From: Candidatus Binatia bacterium
Lineage (GTDB): Bacteria > Desulfobacterota > Binatia > UBA1149 > JAJCZL01
DNA length: 59,957 nt
Reading direction: 5' to 3'
Assembly: GCA_028278325.1 (NCBI GenBank)
Contig: JANQEO010000237.1
Span: 1 to 59,957 of the forward strand
Shown: positions 1-11,107 of the stretch, piece by piece
Layout: each line of letters begins with the position of its first letter
How positions within the stretch are numbered: position 1 is the first letter of the stretch
Made by a program: the position numbers and the translations under genes
The notes under the pieces: model-generated
Seen by the model: only the letters and a program-made list of their open reading frames with translations
What the model was told of the DNA's origin: nothing
The model's database searches: none

Positions 1-1359
1 GAAGTAGCGTACGAACTCATGGTCGGCCAGCTTGACCGGATTGCCTCGGGGAAAGTTGCGCAGCAGAGAACCGTCCACGGTGATACTTGGTATCGTTGCG
101 ACGCTGACAATCGCGATCGCAGCGGTTACGCCGAACAAGATCCTCGGCCGACCAAGCACCAGCGCGGAAAGGGTCCTGACGAGGCGTGCGACCGTCCCCT
201 CGTTCGCGCTTTCGTCATGCTTCATCCGGGCCGCCGCACCGACCGGGAGAGGCAGCAGGGCGAGAATCGCGGGCAGGATTGTCAAAGAAAACACCATCGC
301 CGCCATCACCCCCGAGGCGGTGAACACACCGAGGCTTTGCACCGGCCTAATCGGCGAGGCCGCAAGCGAACCGATGCCCGCTGCGGTGGTGATCGAGGTC
401 AACACAACCGGTCGAGTCATCTCCGACATCGCCTCAACCACGAGCTCTCCTGCCCGCCTCGAGGGCTCGGCGGCCACCCTCAACAGATAGCAATGGATGA
501 TGTGGATACCGTCGGCCACGCCGATAGCGATGAGCAGAATCGGCATCATCGTCGAGACGGCAAAAAACGGTGAATCCGTCCATCCCATCAACCCGACCGC
601 CCAGATCACCGAACTGACGACAACCATCAGCGGCAGGATGACCGCGCGCACCAAGCGCAAAGCCAGGAACAGCAAAACGCCCGTAGACAAGATCACGAAC
701 GGAAACATCAAGGCAAGATCCCCGCGCATCAGGCTGGTCATTTCCCCTTCGATGACCGGACGGCCCGCTACAAGCACCCTCTCGCTGGTGATCGGCGAGC
801 GCCGGACTATGTCTTGGAGCTGCCTGTACAGCGCGACCTTGTCCGCTCCGTTGTGCATCTCACCGATGATGGCCGTGGCATTCCCATCCACGCTCACGAC
901 GGTGCCGACCATCATGGGGTTGTCGAAAACCGCGGCGCGCAGGGCCCGCGCTTGGACCACGTCTTGCGGGGGGTCCTCGAAGAACGGCTCTACGGTGAGA
1001 ACGTCGCCCTCCCCCGTAATGTTGTCGACGGCTGAAAGGCTTACGAGATCATCGCCGTCGATGGACTCGAGGACCTCCATCTCATCGGAGATGTGATCGA
1101 CGAGGGCCAGCGTAGCAGGCGTGAACACTCCGTCCGGACCGTCGTTGACGATGAGAACGGTGGCAGGATCCTCGATCAAGAAGTAATCGCGCGCCCATTC
1201 GTCGTGCACTATGACGGGATGACCGATGGGCATCATCGACCGCACGTCGGTACTCACGCGCAGACGGGGAATGCCCAGAGCCAGCACCGCCGTCACCACC
1301 AGGAAGAGCGTGATCGTGATACGCGGGTGGCCGACTATCGAGTGGTAGAAACGATCCAT
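1..1359 (-). CDS. MMPL/RND-family exporter, partial (C-terminus beyond left edge)
   Basis: Inner-membrane RND-superfamily transporter of the MMPL/predicted-exporter type, expected to move lipids or hydrophobic compounds using the proton gradient. Only the first 453 residues are present; the frame stays open to base 1, whereas full-length relatives have about 750-900 residues. Translation from the ATG at 1359 shows one membrane helix at about residues 13-30, an extracytoplasmic domain to about residue 212, then closely packed helices (about 217-235, 238-258, 268-288). The segment IAIGVADGIHIIH near residue 280 is the conserved helix-4 type motif of this family. It lies 37 bases after the tautomerase gene at 1397-1783 on the same strand, so it is probably the distal gene of that operon. 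Substrate unknown. The plus-strand frames covering this stretch are antisense shadows. Confidence 0.85.
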   Translation of the reverse strand, partial: MDRFYHSIVGHPRITITLFLVVTAVLALGIPRLRVSTDVRSMMPIGHPVIVHDEWARDYFLIEDPATVLIVNDGPDGVFTPATLALVDHISDEMEVLESIDGDDLVSLSAVDNITGEGDVLTVEPFFEDPPQDVVQARALRAAVFDNPMMVGTVVSVDGNATAIIGEMHNGADKVALYRQLQDIVRRSPITSERVLVAGRPVIEGEMTSLMRGDLALMFPFVILSTGVLLFLALRLVRAVILPLMVVVSSVIWAVGLMGWTDSPFFAVSTMMPILLIAIGVADGIHIIHCYLLRVAAEPSRRAGELVVEAMSEMTRPVVLTSITTAAGIGSLAASPIRPVQSLGVFTASGVMAAMVFSLTILPAILALLPLPVGAAARMKHDESANEGTVARLVRTLSALVLGRPRILFGVTAAIAIVSVATIPSITVDGSLLRNFPRGNPVKLADHEFVRYF

Positions 1360-1396
1360 GGACCTGGCGGCGCCCCGATCGATCGAAGTGCGGCCC

Positions 1397-1783
1397 CTAG
1401 CTGTGTCGGGCGAGCCAGGCGGCCTCTTCGCCGGGCTCCGGCATTACTTCGCCGCCTTCCATCACCCAGCGTGCGGGGACATCGACGGTGGTAACCACAA
1501 CCTCGCCGCCGCCCAGACCGAGAGTCTGAGCCATGGCCGCCGTCATCTCGTCGACCAGCCTTTGCTTCTGCTCGTCGGTTCTTCCGCTCCGAATGCTGCC
1601 GAACAACACGGCCTTGACGCCGTCGGGCAACTCGCCGGTGTCGTCTTCGGCGAAGAAGGTGTGCACGAAGGTAGGTGGCGCACCGGTTACATCACAGTGG
1701 ATTCGGGTCACGTCCTTGGCGATCGATAGACGTTGATCGTAAGACGTCAGCCCCTCGGCGACTCTGCAGCGGTAAAGCGGCAT
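1397..1783 (-). CDS. Tautomerase-superfamily protein (cis-CaaD/4-OT/MIF-like)
   Basis: Small cytosolic enzyme (128 aa) of the tautomerase superfamily, whose members use an N-terminal proline as catalytic base after Met removal. The protein begins Met-Pro-Leu-Tyr, giving Pro-1. The middle carries the TGAPPTFVHTFF beta strand and an RSGRTDEQK segment, resembling the arginine-containing region of cis-3-chloroacrylate dehalogenase-like members. Length fits the fused 4-OT/cis-CaaD/MIF size class. It follows the second tautomerase (1797-2129) by 13 bases and precedes an MMPL exporter, so the three probably form one transcript. Substrate cannot be read from sequence; dehalogenase activity is only one possibility and many relatives are simple tautomerases. 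Confidence 0.85.
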   Translation of the reverse strand: MPLYRCRVAEGLTSYDQRLSIAKDVTRIHCDVTGAPPTFVHTFFAEDDTGELPDGVKAVLFGSIRSGRTDEQKQRLVDEMTAAMAQTLGLGGGEVVVTTVDVPARWVMEGGEVMPEPGEEAAWLARHS

Positions 1784-1796
1784 GGCTCCCTCTCCT

Positions 1797-2129
1797 TCAC
1801 AAGGGCAGCGGACCGTCGTAGGAGGTGACGACGATGTCGTCAGCGGTGCATCCAGTGACGCGCTCCCACAGGGAAGTTATCGACTTCATGAAGTCCTTGC
1901 GTTCGGAGTTACCAAGACCGACCGGGACGGATCGGATGACCAAGGAGGCGCTACTCGGCTCGCCCGCACTGAAGCCGAAGCCTTCGGGCACCGAAACCCA
2001 TCTGATCTCGACCTTGCCGGGCTCGTCACCGAACGCCCGCGCGCCGATCTGCTCGAGCCCCTCGGCAAGCTCGGGTATCTTGGACTCGGCGGCCTGGCCG
2101 GCCTGGACGATGCACACGTAATCGGGCAC
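1797..2129 (-). CDS. Second tautomerase-family protein (GTG start preserves Pro-1)
   Basis: Predicted 110-residue tautomerase-like protein. The reading frame extends upstream to an ATG at 2216, but starting at the GTG at 2129 gives Met-Pro-Asp-Tyr-Val. That places the family's catalytic Pro-1 exactly at the N-terminus, so this start is preferred. The rest resembles its neighbour in layout: an IPELAEGLEQIGARAFG helix, a VEIRWVSVPEG strand, a SLVIRSVPVGLGNSER turn and an ADDIVVTSYDG C-terminal strand. It is first in a probable operon with a second tautomerase and an MMPL exporter. No strong Shine-Dalgarno is visible upstream of the GTG. Family assignment is moderately secure; substrate unknown. 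Divergent from the lipoprotein gene at 2241. Confidence 0.7.
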   Translation of the reverse strand: MPDYVCIVQAGQAAESKIPELAEGLEQIGARAFGDEPGKVEIRWVSVPEGFGFSAGEPSSASLVIRSVPVGLGNSERKDFMKSITSLWERVTGCTADDIVVTSYDGPLPL

Positions 2130-2240
2130 GGCGGGACCATAGCAACTGGGCGGAGGCCTTGAAAACGGGACCTCAGCAAACACCGAGCCCTTGCAGTTGG
2201 CCGGGATCGCAGCCATAGGCTGGTTACAGGAGTGAGGGGC

Positions 2241-2840
2241 ATGCCGAGAGGATACGGCTGGGTTGTTTTCGTCGTACTAGCCATCGCGGCTTCGATGGCG
2301 TCCGGCTGCAAGCAGCAGACTGAGGGCGACACTTCCAAGCCTGCCGAGCAAGGCACGATCGAGGAAGCGGCCCGACTCCAACCCGCGTCTTGGGGTACGA
2401 TCAAGCTCCTCCACGCCTACCAAGGAGTGTTTCTGGCCAGTCAGCCGGCCCCTTCCGACTTCGAACAGGCCGCCAAGAACGGCATCCGAACGGTCGTGAA
2501 TCTGCGCCACGACCACGAGATCTCGGAGTTCGACGAGAAACAGATCGTATCCGACCTCGGCCTCGACTACGTACACCTGCCCTGGAACGGGCCGGAAGAG
2601 CTTACCGACGAAGTCTTCGACGAAGCGAGACGGATCCTCAACACCACCGCAAGGCCCGCCCTCATGCACTGCGGTTCGGCAAACAGAGTCGGCGCCCTGT
2701 GGCTTCCATGGCGGGTGCTCGACGGAGGCCTATCTGTTGAAGAGGCTCTGGCCGAGGCCAGGACCGTAGGCCTGAGGACACCGGCCTATGAAGCAAAGGC
2801 TCGCGACTACATAGAGCGGCGGCGTACCGACGACGGCTGA
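2241..2840 (+). CDS. Lipoprotein with DUF442/Blh-type Cys-phosphatase domain
   Basis: Predicted exported lipoprotein (199 aa) with a dual-specificity-phosphatase-like domain of the DUF442/beta-lactamase-hydrolase-like type. The signal peptide ends in the lipobox MASGC (Cys at about residue 23). The domain has the strand GIRTVVNLRHDHEI and the catalytic loop HCGSANR, with Cys about residue 144 and Arg five residues later: the CX4R spacing of DUF442 proteins rather than the CX5R of classical tyrosine phosphatases. The ATG at 2241 is preferred over the GTG at 2232 because AGGAGTGAGGGG sits directly upstream. A lipid-anchored periplasmic location is inferred from the lipobox. Convergent with the BNR-repeat gene, 6 bases apart. 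Physiological substrate unknown. Confidence 0.8.
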   Translation: MPRGYGWVVFVVLAIAASMASGCKQQTEGDTSKPAEQGTIEEAARLQPASWGTIKLLHAYQGVFLASQPAPSDFEQAAKNGIRTVVNLRHDHEISEFDEKQIVSDLGLDYVHLPWNGPEELTDEVFDEARRILNTTARPALMHCGSANRVGALWLPWRVLDGGLSVEEALAEARTVGLRTPAYEAKARDYIERRRTDDG

Positions 2841-2846
2841 CCCAAC

Positions 2847-4685
2847 TCAGTCCGACCGCGCCTTGAAGTACTCGGAGTCGTTGCGCGTGCTTGTAGTATG
2901 AACGGTCTCCCAGCATGCGCCGGTTTCGAGATTGTTGAGCTGAACCCTGACCGTGGTCGCTTGCGATAAGGGCAAGTTGGGAGGCCCGAGCGTAGGCCCG
3001 ACGGCGCGGACTTTGACTTTGGCCTTTTGGGCCTCTGCCGCTTTAAGGCGCGCCGAGTCCGTCGCGTTGTGGCGGCGGGAGCGATCCTTGTACTTGAAAC
3101 CGCTGGACGTCGCCTGCCAGCAAGGGCCGTTCTTGCAGCCGGTCGCGGCCAGCAGGTCTTGCTCGAGATCGAGCCGAGGCTGCCCTCCGATCTCGTCATA
3201 CAGGCACAGAACGTAGTCCGAACTGCTCGACGGATCCCCCAGGTCTGCCAACGTAGTCTCCTCACCTGCAATCCACTTCCACTTGATCTTGCTTCTACCG
3301 TCGTGCCTGTTGCGAATCATCACTCGGCCGCGTCCGGGGATCGCGGGGGATAGGCAACCCACTACCGGCACGGACGGACAATGATCCTGCGAGGCCGCGA
3401 CACGAACGTCGATATCGTTCGTGCTTACGTCAAAGGTCGACCAGGCGGCCAGCCAGTTGCCGTTTCCGTCGAACGCCACGCTCGTGACTCGGTCACTTCC
3501 CGAATCACCTCGCGCATCGGGATCCAGCGCCGAAGGAAACGTCCACGTCGAAGCAGCGTCAGTCGAACGTGCCACCAAGACATCGAGGTCGTCTCCCAAC
3601 CCGGCGTTGAGTCCGTTTGCCGAGGTCCACAGGCAATACCAGTTGCCGTCAGCGTCCGTGGCAATACGCGCGCCGCCATCGGAGATCAGATCGGCGGTGT
3701 CGCTCGCGGCCGTCGCGTTGAGCGTAGCGGCCCCACTCCAGGAAGCGCCCGCGTCGGTGGATCGCGAAAACAAGATGTCGAAGTCCTGCCCCGTATCAGC
3801 CAAGCGTGACCCGTCCCATACAACCACCCATAGCCCCGCATCGTCGGTCTCGACATCGGGCTCGCCCCCTCCAGTGCCACCGGATCCCACGGCGACGGGG
3901 GACGACCATGTCGCACCGTTATCGCTGGAGGTAGCAGAAACGATCGCCTCGTCGGGACCATTTTCTTCTTGCCACACCGCGATCCACATACCCGCGCCGT
4001 CGGTGGACAGGCTCGGATTGCGGTCGTCGTTTACGGAGCTAGGGCTGGGGTCGTCGCTGGCCGCGTCGGTGTTCAGTGCCGCCGGCGCAGTCCAAGTCAG
4101 GCCGTTGTCGACCGAACGCGCAACGAGTATGTCGTGATCGATGCCGATCGTCGCGCCGAGGGTTTCCGTCGAGTGCCAAACGAGCACCCAGGCACCCGAG
4201 CCATCCGTGGCAAGAGTGTGACCGTCGCCTCTGTAACTCGGAGGCATGGGCACACCGGACCACGAAATACCGTTGTCGATTGATCGTGCCAGCCCCGAGT
4301 CCGACCAGGCGGCTATCCACACACCGGCGCCGTCGGTCGCCAGGTCGGGCCGATCGCCTGGACCGGGATCGAGGACTGACGGGACACTCCAGGTTGCACC
4401 GTTGTCTGTGGAGCGCGAGTAGACGATCTGTCCGACGGCGGGTGCCGAGAAAGAATGCCAGGCCGCGATCCAAATACCGGTCCCGTCTCCCGCGACCGTA
4501 ATGCCTCCGTCATTGTCGGACTCACCGGCCATACCCTGGGACGGGTCGACCAGTTGCGCTTCATCGAAAGAGACGAGGCCGTGGGCGGGAATCGCGGACA
4601 ACGCAGGTACAGCCAGCAAGAGAAGCGATGCGCAACCCCATCGTCCCGCAACAAACGCGACGGTCGAAGCGAGGCTTCCGCGCAT
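2847..4685 (-). CDS. Secreted BNR/Asp-box (sialidase-like propeller) protein
   Basis: Exported 612-residue protein. An N-terminal signal peptide (hydrophobic stretch to about residue 35, ending in an AHG-type site) is followed by a beta-propeller built from BNR/Asp-box repeats. Repeated SRSTDNGATW, ARSVDNGLTW, SSDNGATW, SRSTDAGASW and ARSTDAASTW motifs run from about residue 90 to 420, alternating with WIAVW/WLAAWS strands. The last 170 residues form a separate beta-rich module with paired Cys (KIKWKW, DYVLCLYD, GPCWQ, GFKYKD, KVKVRAVG). Asp-box propellers occur in sialidases and in many non-catalytic surface proteins; the sialidase Arg triad could not be assigned, so enzymatic activity is not claimed. 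GGGGAGG lies 5 bases before the ATG. The C-terminal module resembles that of the protein at 44922-46712. Confidence 0.8.
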   Translation of the reverse strand: MRGSLASTVAFVAGRWGCASLLLLAVPALSAIPAHGLVSFDEAQLVDPSQGMAGESDNDGGITVAGDGTGIWIAAWHSFSAPAVGQIVYSRSTDNGATWSVPSVLDPGPGDRPDLATDGAGVWIAAWSDSGLARSIDNGISWSGVPMPPSYRGDGHTLATDGSGAWVLVWHSTETLGATIGIDHDILVARSVDNGLTWTAPAALNTDAASDDPSPSSVNDDRNPSLSTDGAGMWIAVWQEENGPDEAIVSATSSDNGATWSSPVAVGSGGTGGGEPDVETDDAGLWVVVWDGSRLADTGQDFDILFSRSTDAGASWSGAATLNATAASDTADLISDGGARIATDADGNWYCLWTSANGLNAGLGDDLDVLVARSTDAASTWTFPSALDPDARGDSGSDRVTSVAFDGNGNWLAAWSTFDVSTNDIDVRVAASQDHCPSVPVVGCLSPAIPGRGRVMIRNRHDGRSKIKWKWIAGEETTLADLGDPSSSSDYVLCLYDEIGGQPRLDLEQDLLAATGCKNGPCWQATSSGFKYKDRSRRHNATDSARLKAAEAQKAKVKVRAVGPTLGPPNLPLSQATTVRVQLNNLETGACWETVHTTSTRNDSEYFKARSD

Positions 4686-4933
4686 GTCGGCCTCCCCTGC
4701 CCGGCGACCGTACTATTCGGCGGACGTCGTCCGGGCAGCTGCCAGCAAGGGAGTGTAGCAACTCGTGACCGAGGCCGTCTATTGGGTCAATCCCGTAACC
4801 CATGCGGGCTAAGACCGCCGGGAACCGCCTGTGCGACGTGGAGAAACGGCTGCCGCGCGGCCGAGACCGAGCCCAAACTTTTTGATCCAGGGCCTGGCCC
4901 GCATAGTCAGTAGATCGGGAACGGGTGTGTGAA

Positions 4934-5009
4934 TGGTGGGCGGTGCGTGGCTCGAACACGCGACCCCCGGCTTGTAAGGCCGATGCTCTCCCAGCTGAGC
5001 TAACCGCCC
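4934..5009 (-). tRNA. tRNA-Val (anticodon TAC)
   Basis: Cloverleaf read on the minus strand. Acceptor GGGCGGT pairs with ACCGCCC; D-stem GCTC/GAGC; anticodon stem TCGGC/GCCGG around loop CTTACAA, giving anticodon TAC (valine); T-stem GCGTG/CACGC with loop TTCGAGC. The discriminator A is followed by an encoded CCA (4934-4936). It lies downstream of lon on the same strand. Confidence 0.95.
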
Positions 5010-5086
5010 GCAGGATCGAGGCTATACGTTAGCGACCGCGCACTCAACGCGGCCGCCAACGTAGGCTCGATAGTGGAATGAAAACC

Positions 5087-7570
5087 TTAGTGAGTGACGA
5101 CGTCGCTGTCGTCGGACTCTTTTTTCTTGGTGACCATCGGCAACGGACCGAGGCCTTCGGGTCGCTCGACCAGGAAAATGGACTCACGGCCCTCCGGCAG
5201 ATTGAGCACTTCGTCGAGTATCTCGTCTACGTGCTCTACCGGGTGGAGCTCCACGGCCTTCAACACACTTGCCGGGATCTCCTTGATCTCGGTGGTGTTC
5301 TCCGAAGGGATCATCACCTTCTTGATGCCGGCACGGTGGGCGGCCATGACCTTCTCTTTGAGACCGCCGATGGGCAGCACGCGGCCGCGCAGGGTGATCT
5401 CACCAGTCATGGCGACATCGGGTCGCACCGGAATTCGCGTCAACGCCGATACGAGCGAAGTAGCCATCGTCACACCTGCGGAGGGGCCGTCCTTCGGGAT
5501 AGCCCCCTCGGGCACGTGGATGTGCACGTCGATGGACTGGTAGAAGTCATCTTCGAAGCCGAGTTCGTGGGCCCGTGAGCGCACGTAACTCATTGCGGCC
5601 TGCGCAGACTCCTGCATGACATCGCCAAGCTGACCGGTGATGGTCAGCTTGCCCTTGCCCGGCAGCACGGTGACCTCAGTGTTGAGCAACTCGCCGCCGA
5701 GCTCAGTCCAGGCAAGCCCGGTCGTAACGCCGACCATGGCGTCGTCTTCGGCGCGGCCGTAGCGATACTTGGGCGGGCCAAGCAGCTTCTCCAACGCTCG
5801 AGAGGTCACATGGACCTTGCCGGCGTCGGGATTCTTGACGACCTGTACGGCCACCTTACGACACACCGAAGCGATCTCGCGCTCGAGGTTACGAACGCCG
5901 GCTTCCTTGGTGTAGCGGCGGATGATCGTGAGCAGCGCGTTCTCGGAGAACGAAATGTTCTCTTCGTCGAGGCCGTTAGCCTCCTGCTGCTTGCGGATCA
6001 AGTACTTGGTCGCGATGTTGAGCTTCTCCGGCTCCGTGTAACCGGCAATACGGATGATCTCCATCCTGTCCTGCAGCGGCCTCGGGATGCGCTCCAAGGT
6101 ATTCGCCGTCGTCACGAACATCACCTTGGAAAGATCGTAATCCAGATCCAGGTAGTGATCGTTGAAGGTCGTGTTCTGCTCGGGATCCAAGACCTCGAGC
6201 AGGGCCGACGACGGGTCACCGCGGAAGTCGGTCGACATCTTGTCGACCTCGTCGAGCAGGAACACGGGATTGCCCTTACCCGAGCGCTTCATGCTCTGCA
6301 TGATCTTGCCGGGCATGGCGCCTATGTAGGTTCGCCTGTGGCCCCGGATCTCGGCCTCGTCACGCACGCCGCCCAGGGAGATTCGCACGAACTCACGGCC
6401 GGTAGAGCGCGCGATCGAGCGGCCCAGCGATGTCTTACCGACGCCGGGAGGTCCGACCAAGCAAAGGATCGGGCCTTTGATGGTGCCGACCAGCTTGGTC
6501 ACGGCCAGATACTCGAGGATCCGCTCTTTGACCTTGTCCAGACCGTAGTGGTCCTCGTCGAGAACCTGCCGCGCGTCTTCGAGATTGATGACGTCGTCGG
6601 AGTAATTGCGCCACGGAAGGCTCAGAACCCAGTCGATGTATGTGCGCACGACGGTGGCCTCAGCCGACATCGGCGACATCATCTTGAGCTTCTTGATCTC
6701 CTTCTCGGTCTTCTCGCGCGCCTCCTCGGTCATGTCGGTCTTGGCAAGCTTGTCTTCGAGCTCCTGGATCTCGTTGCGGAACTCGTCCTTCTCGCCGAGT
6801 TCCTTCTGGATCGCCCGCATCTGCTCGTTGAGGTAGTACTCCTTCTGGGTCTTCTCCATCTGGGTCTTGACCCGCGAGCGGATACGCTTTTCGACCTCGA
6901 GGATCTCCATCTCCGAGCGCATGAAGCCGAGAACCTTCTCTAGCCTCTCGGTAGTCTTGATGGTCTCGAGCAGAGCCTGCTTGTCTTCGAGCTTGATGCC
7001 GAGATGCGAGACAACCGTGTCGGCCAACCTCGAGGGATCCTCGATGGAGTTGACGGTCGTGACCATCTCGGGGGGAATCTTCTTGTTGAGGCGCACGTAT
7101 GCCTCGAAGGTCGTGTTGATGCTGCGCATGAGCGCCTCGACCTCGGGGCCGGTGTCGACGTCGTCCTCGATCAGATCGATGCTGACCGAGAAATGCTCCT
7201 CGTTATCCTTATAGTCGGTAATGATCGCACGCTGCTTTCCTTCGACCAGAACCTTGACCGTGCCGTCGGGCAACCGCAGCAGCTGGACCACGCTACCCAA
7301 GGTCCCGACGTTGTGGATGTCGGCCTCGGTAGGATCATTGGTGCGCGCATCTTTCTGCGCTGCAAGCAGGATGACCTGATCGGCCTCCATCGCCGCCTCC
7401 AGCGCCGCGATCGATTTCTGCCGCCCGACGAAGAGCGGCACCACCATATGCGGAAAGACGATTATGTCGCGCAGGGGCAGTAGAGGAACGTTCCTCGGAG
7501 CCGCCTCACCATCTTCACCACTACCGGAAGGAGTGTTCCTGAAAATCATGGATTGTTTGTCCTTTCCCAT
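5087..7570 (-). CDS. lon: ATP-dependent protease Lon
   Basis: Cytosolic AAA+ serine protease degrading damaged and regulatory proteins. At 827 residues it matches LonA. The N-terminal substrate-binding domain starts at [18 protein letters not shown] and continues through a coiled-coil region with [16 protein letters not shown]. Walker A GPPGVGKT is near residues 372-379, Walker B is FLLDEVDK, and the C-terminal protease domain has the catalytic Ser in PKDGPSAGV (about 697) and Lys in [11 protein letters not shown] (about 740). It is the last gene of tig-clpP-clpX-lon, 65 bases after clpX with a GC hairpin between. The first ATG (7570) has little SD; the Met eight codons in (7549) is preceded by AAAGGA and may be the real start. 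Confidence 0.97.
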   Translation of the reverse strand: MGKDKQSMIFRNTPSGSGEDGEAAPRNVPLLPLRDIIVFPHMVVPLFVGRQKSIAALEAAMEADQVILLAAQKDARTNDPTEADIHNVGTLGSVVQLLRLPDGTVKVLVEGKQRAIITDYKDNEEHFSVSIDLIEDDVDTGPEVEALMRSINTTFEAYVRLNKKIPPEMVTTVNSIEDPSRLADTVVSHLGIKLEDKQALLETIKTTERLEKVLGFMRSEMEILEVEKRIRSRVKTQMEKTQKEYYLNEQMRAIQKELGEKDEFRNEIQELEDKLAKTDMTEEAREKTEKEIKKLKMMSPMSAEATVVRTYIDWVLSLPWRNYSDDVINLEDARQVLDEDHYGLDKVKERILEYLAVTKLVGTIKGPILCLVGPPGVGKTSLGRSIARSTGREFVRISLGGVRDEAEIRGHRRTYIGAMPGKIMQSMKRSGKGNPVFLLDEVDKMSTDFRGDPSSALLEVLDPEQNTTFNDHYLDLDYDLSKVMFVTTANTLERIPRPLQDRMEIIRIAGYTEPEKLNIATKYLIRKQQEANGLDEENISFSENALLTIIRRYTKEAGVRNLEREIASVCRKVAVQVVKNPDAGKVHVTSRALEKLLGPPKYRYGRAEDDAMVGVTTGLAWTELGGELLNTEVTVLPGKGKLTITGQLGDVMQESAQAAMSYVRSRAHELGFEDDFYQSIDVHIHVPEGAIPKDGPSAGVTMATSLVSALTRIPVRPDVAMTGEITLRGRVLPIGGLKEKVMAAHRAGIKKVMIPSENTTEIKEIPASVLKAVELHPVEHVDEILDEVLNLPEGRESIFLVERPEGLGPLPMVTKKKESDDSDVVTH

Positions 7571-7600
7571 AGTCTAATCGCCGAGCCGCTATGTCCTGTC

Positions 7601-7616
7601 GGCCCCCTTTGGGGCC
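7601..7616 (-). promoter_or_regulatory. GC hairpin in the clpX-lon intergenic gap
   Basis: Perfect 6-bp inverted repeat GGCCCC/GGGGCC with a 4-base loop in the 65-base clpX-lon spacer. No T-tract follows in the direction of transcription, so a full intrinsic terminator is unlikely. It could act as an RNA processing or 3'-end-protection element that sets lon expression relative to clpX. Confidence 0.4.
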
Positions 7617-7635
7617 CCAGAGGACCGGCTACGGC

Positions 7636-8889
<1,254 letters not shown>

Positions 8890-8928
8890 GATGAACTCCC
8901 GTGGCTCCCATCCGCATAACTACTGCGC

Positions 8929-9528
8929 CTACTTCTTGCTGGCGCTTGGCCGGCTTACGATAACTTCGTCAACGAGCCCGAACTCGACCGCATCCTGGCC
9001 GGTCATGAAACAGTCCCGATCGGTGTTCTCGACTATTTTATCAAGTTCCTGTCCGGTATGTCTCGCCAGTATCACGTTGAGTTGTTCTCGTATCCTTATG
9101 ATCTCCTTAGCTTGTATATCGATGTCAACGGCCTGTCCTTGCACACCCCCGATCGGCTGGTGGATCATGATCCGCGAGTGCGGTAACGCGTAGCGGCGAC
9201 CTTTGGCCCCCGAAGCCAGCAACACGGCGCCCATACTGGCGGCCTGGCCTATGCATAGCGTGGAGACGGGGGGCCGGATGTATTGCATCGTGTCATAAAT
9301 CGCCAAGCCGGCCGTCACGGCCCCGCCCGGAGAATTCACATAAAGGTATATGTCCTTGTCGGGGTCTTCGGCTTCGAGGAACAGGAGTTGGGCAGTCACC
9401 AGCGCGGCGACACGATCATCAACTTCGCCGGCAAGGAACACGATCCTCTCGCGCAGCAAGCGCGAAAAGATGTCGTAAGAGCGCTCCCCTCTCCCCGTGT
9501 GCTCTATGACGATTGGGACGAGGTTCAT
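8929..9528 (-). CDS. clpP: ATP-dependent Clp protease proteolytic subunit ClpP
   Basis: Serine peptidase forming the tetradecameric chamber that works with ClpX. The protein from the ATG at 9528 has 199 residues. The triad is visible: Ser98 in [10 protein letters not shown], His123 in [11 protein letters not shown] and Asp172 in NTDRDCFM, close to the spacing of E. coli ClpP. The [16 protein letters not shown] substrate-cleft strand and [11 protein letters not shown] handle are intact. A TTG two codons upstream (9534) is also possible. It follows tig by about 20 bases and is followed by clpX on the same strand. Confidence 0.97.
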   Translation of the reverse strand: MNLVPIVIEHTGRGERSYDIFSRLLRERIVFLAGEVDDRVAALVTAQLLFLEAEDPDKDIYLYVNSPGGAVTAGLAIYDTMQYIRPPVSTLCIGQAASMGAVLLASGAKGRRYALPHSRIMIHQPIGGVQGQAVDIDIQAKEIIRIREQLNVILARHTGQELDKIVENTDRDCFMTGQDAVEFGLVDEVIVSRPSASKK

Positions 9529-9548
9529 CGACAAAAAGAGTAGCCCGT

Positions 9549-10859
9549 TTACGGGCTATCGGCAACTTGGCTTTCGTCTACTTCGACGTCGCGGCGCGTT
9601 GACAATTCAAAGACCCGATCGAGTGCTTTCTCCCTCACCATCCTTGTGCGTAACTCAGCGACCGCACCCGGCAGAGAGTAGTACTTACGCACATCGTCGG
9701 CCCTTTCCCCCGCCACCGCCATCTCTTGTTGTATACGTTGTCGAAGCAGGTCCTTGCTGATCTCTAACTCTTCGGCTTGGGCTACAGCGTCGAGAACGAA
9801 GCCGGCCTTTACCTGCTTGGTTGCGCGCGGCCCAAGGGCGGCACGGAACTCTTCGCGCTTGTCTTCGGGTAACTCACTCAACCCCATCTCACGCGCGTAA
9901 CCTGCGATCGTCTCTTCGACAAGCGCTTCCGGAACTTCGAACTCATGCGCCTCGACGAGGCGGTCGAGCAACCCACCCCGAACGCGGCGATCCGCATCGC
10001 GAGAGAACTGTTCACCGATGTCTGCTCTGAGTTTCTCTTCGAGGTCGGCCAATGTGTCGCAGGATTCCCAGCTGAGATCCGCAACGAAGTCATCGTCGAC
10101 TGCGGGTAAGACCTTGGTCTTTATCTCCCGAACCGTGACGTCGAAGCGAACAGTCCTTCCGGCAATGTCGGGGTCGGGATGATCGTCAGGGAACGGGACC
10201 AGAATCGGGGTCTTGATCGAACGAGTCACGCCGACCAGGCCCTCTTCGAGTTTCTCGGGGAGGCGTCCCGCTCCGACCTCCACTTGGATCCCCTCTCCGG
10301 AGGCACCCTTGACGGCCTCACCCTCGACGAACCCGAACATATCGATCGTGAGAATGTCGCCGCCTTCGACGTTGACGCGGTCCTCGACCGTCTCGAGCAC
10401 GGCCATGCGTTCTCGCAGCGACTCGATGGCACGGTCGATGTGGGCCTTCTCTACCTTGACGACCTTGCGGTCGAGTTCCAGCTCCTTGTACTGACCGAGC
10501 TCGAACTCCGGCCTTACTTCGATCGCAGCCTCGAACTCGAGGCCTTTGTCTGGGCCGAAATCATGATTCAACAGTCGCGGCCTGACGACCACGTCCAGTT
10601 CGTGCTCTTCGATGGCATGGCCGCAGGCCTCTTCCATGACCGTGCTGATTACGTCGCGCTCGACCTCTCCGCCGTATTCTCTCTGCAACACGCTGCGAGG
10701 TACCTTGCCCTTGCGGAAGCCCTTGAGCTTCACGCTGCGACCGAGCTTATCGTAGGCCTTGTCCATGGCGGCCGCGACATGCTCGGCCGAGACGTTGACC
10801 TTGAGCTTTCGCTCCAAGGCGCCGGAAGTTTCCACTGTTGAGCTGATATCGACCGTCAT
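9549..10859 (-). CDS. tig: Trigger factor (ribosome-associated chaperone/PPIase)
   Basis: Ribosome-bound chaperone for nascent chains, 436 residues as usual. The N-terminal ribosome-binding domain carries the signature [17 protein letters not shown] (about residues 48-64), corresponding to the loop that docks at the exit tunnel. A FKBP-type PPIase domain follows (about 150-245, [17 protein letters not shown]), then a long helical C-terminal domain ([25 protein letters not shown]). First gene of tig-clpP-clpX-lon, with tRNA-Leu about 20 bases upstream on the same strand. The start codon has no strong SD, as is often the case for tig. Confidence 0.95.
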   Translation of the reverse strand: MTVDISSTVETSGALERKLKVNVSAEHVAAAMDKAYDKLGRSVKLKGFRKGKVPRSVLQREYGGEVERDVISTVMEEACGHAIEEHELDVVVRPRLLNHDFGPDKGLEFEAAIEVRPEFELGQYKELELDRKVVKVEKAHIDRAIESLRERMAVLETVEDRVNVEGGDILTIDMFGFVEGEAVKGASGEGIQVEVGAGRLPEKLEEGLVGVTRSIKTPILVPFPDDHPDPDIAGRTVRFDVTVREIKTKVLPAVDDDFVADLSWESCDTLADLEEKLRADIGEQFSRDADRRVRGGLLDRLVEAHEFEVPEALVEETIAGYAREMGLSELPEDKREEFRAALGPRATKQVKAGFVLDAVAQAEELEISKDLLRQRIQQEMAVAGERADDVRKYYSLPGAVAELRTRMVREKALDRVFELSTRRDVEVDESQVADSP

Positions 10860-10882
10860 TCGGTTAAGCCTTATGTCTGGTA

Positions 10883-10966
10883 TGCGAGAGGGGGGACTCG
10901 AACCCCCAACCGCCGAAGCGGGCTAGATCCTAAGTCTAGTGCGTATGCCAATTTCGCCACTCTCGC
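10883..10966 (-). tRNA. tRNA-Leu (anticodon TAG)
   Basis: Class II tRNA on the minus strand. Acceptor GCGAGAG/CTCTCGC; anticodon stem CTAGA/TCTAG around loop CTTAGGA (anticodon TAG, leucine); long variable arm CCCGCTTCGGCGGT that forms its own stem; T-stem GGGGG/CCCCC around TTCGAGT. CCA does not directly follow the discriminator. It lies immediately upstream of tig. Confidence 0.95.
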
Positions 10967-11107
10967 CCAAGGCAAGCGCGGAATAAAGCGCGGACTAAGC
11001 CCTTACCATCCCTGTGCTTCGAGGTCCACGGACGGCCGTGCAGCGACGTAGCGCTGCGGCCGAGCAGGCCTCAGGCGTGCGAAACTGACTGAGATGGAGG
11101 AGAGACA

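Noticed and set aside
1..1096. Plus-strand frames at 19-573, 32-490 and 497-1096
   Set aside because: Antisense to the MMPL exporter, which is not listed as an ORF only because it runs off the left edge.
2847..4685. Naming the BNR protein a sialidase
   Set aside because: Only Asp-box repeats are visible; the catalytic Arg triad, Tyr and Glu could not be identified.
5810..6943. 377-codon plus-strand frame
   Set aside because: Antisense shadow of lon.
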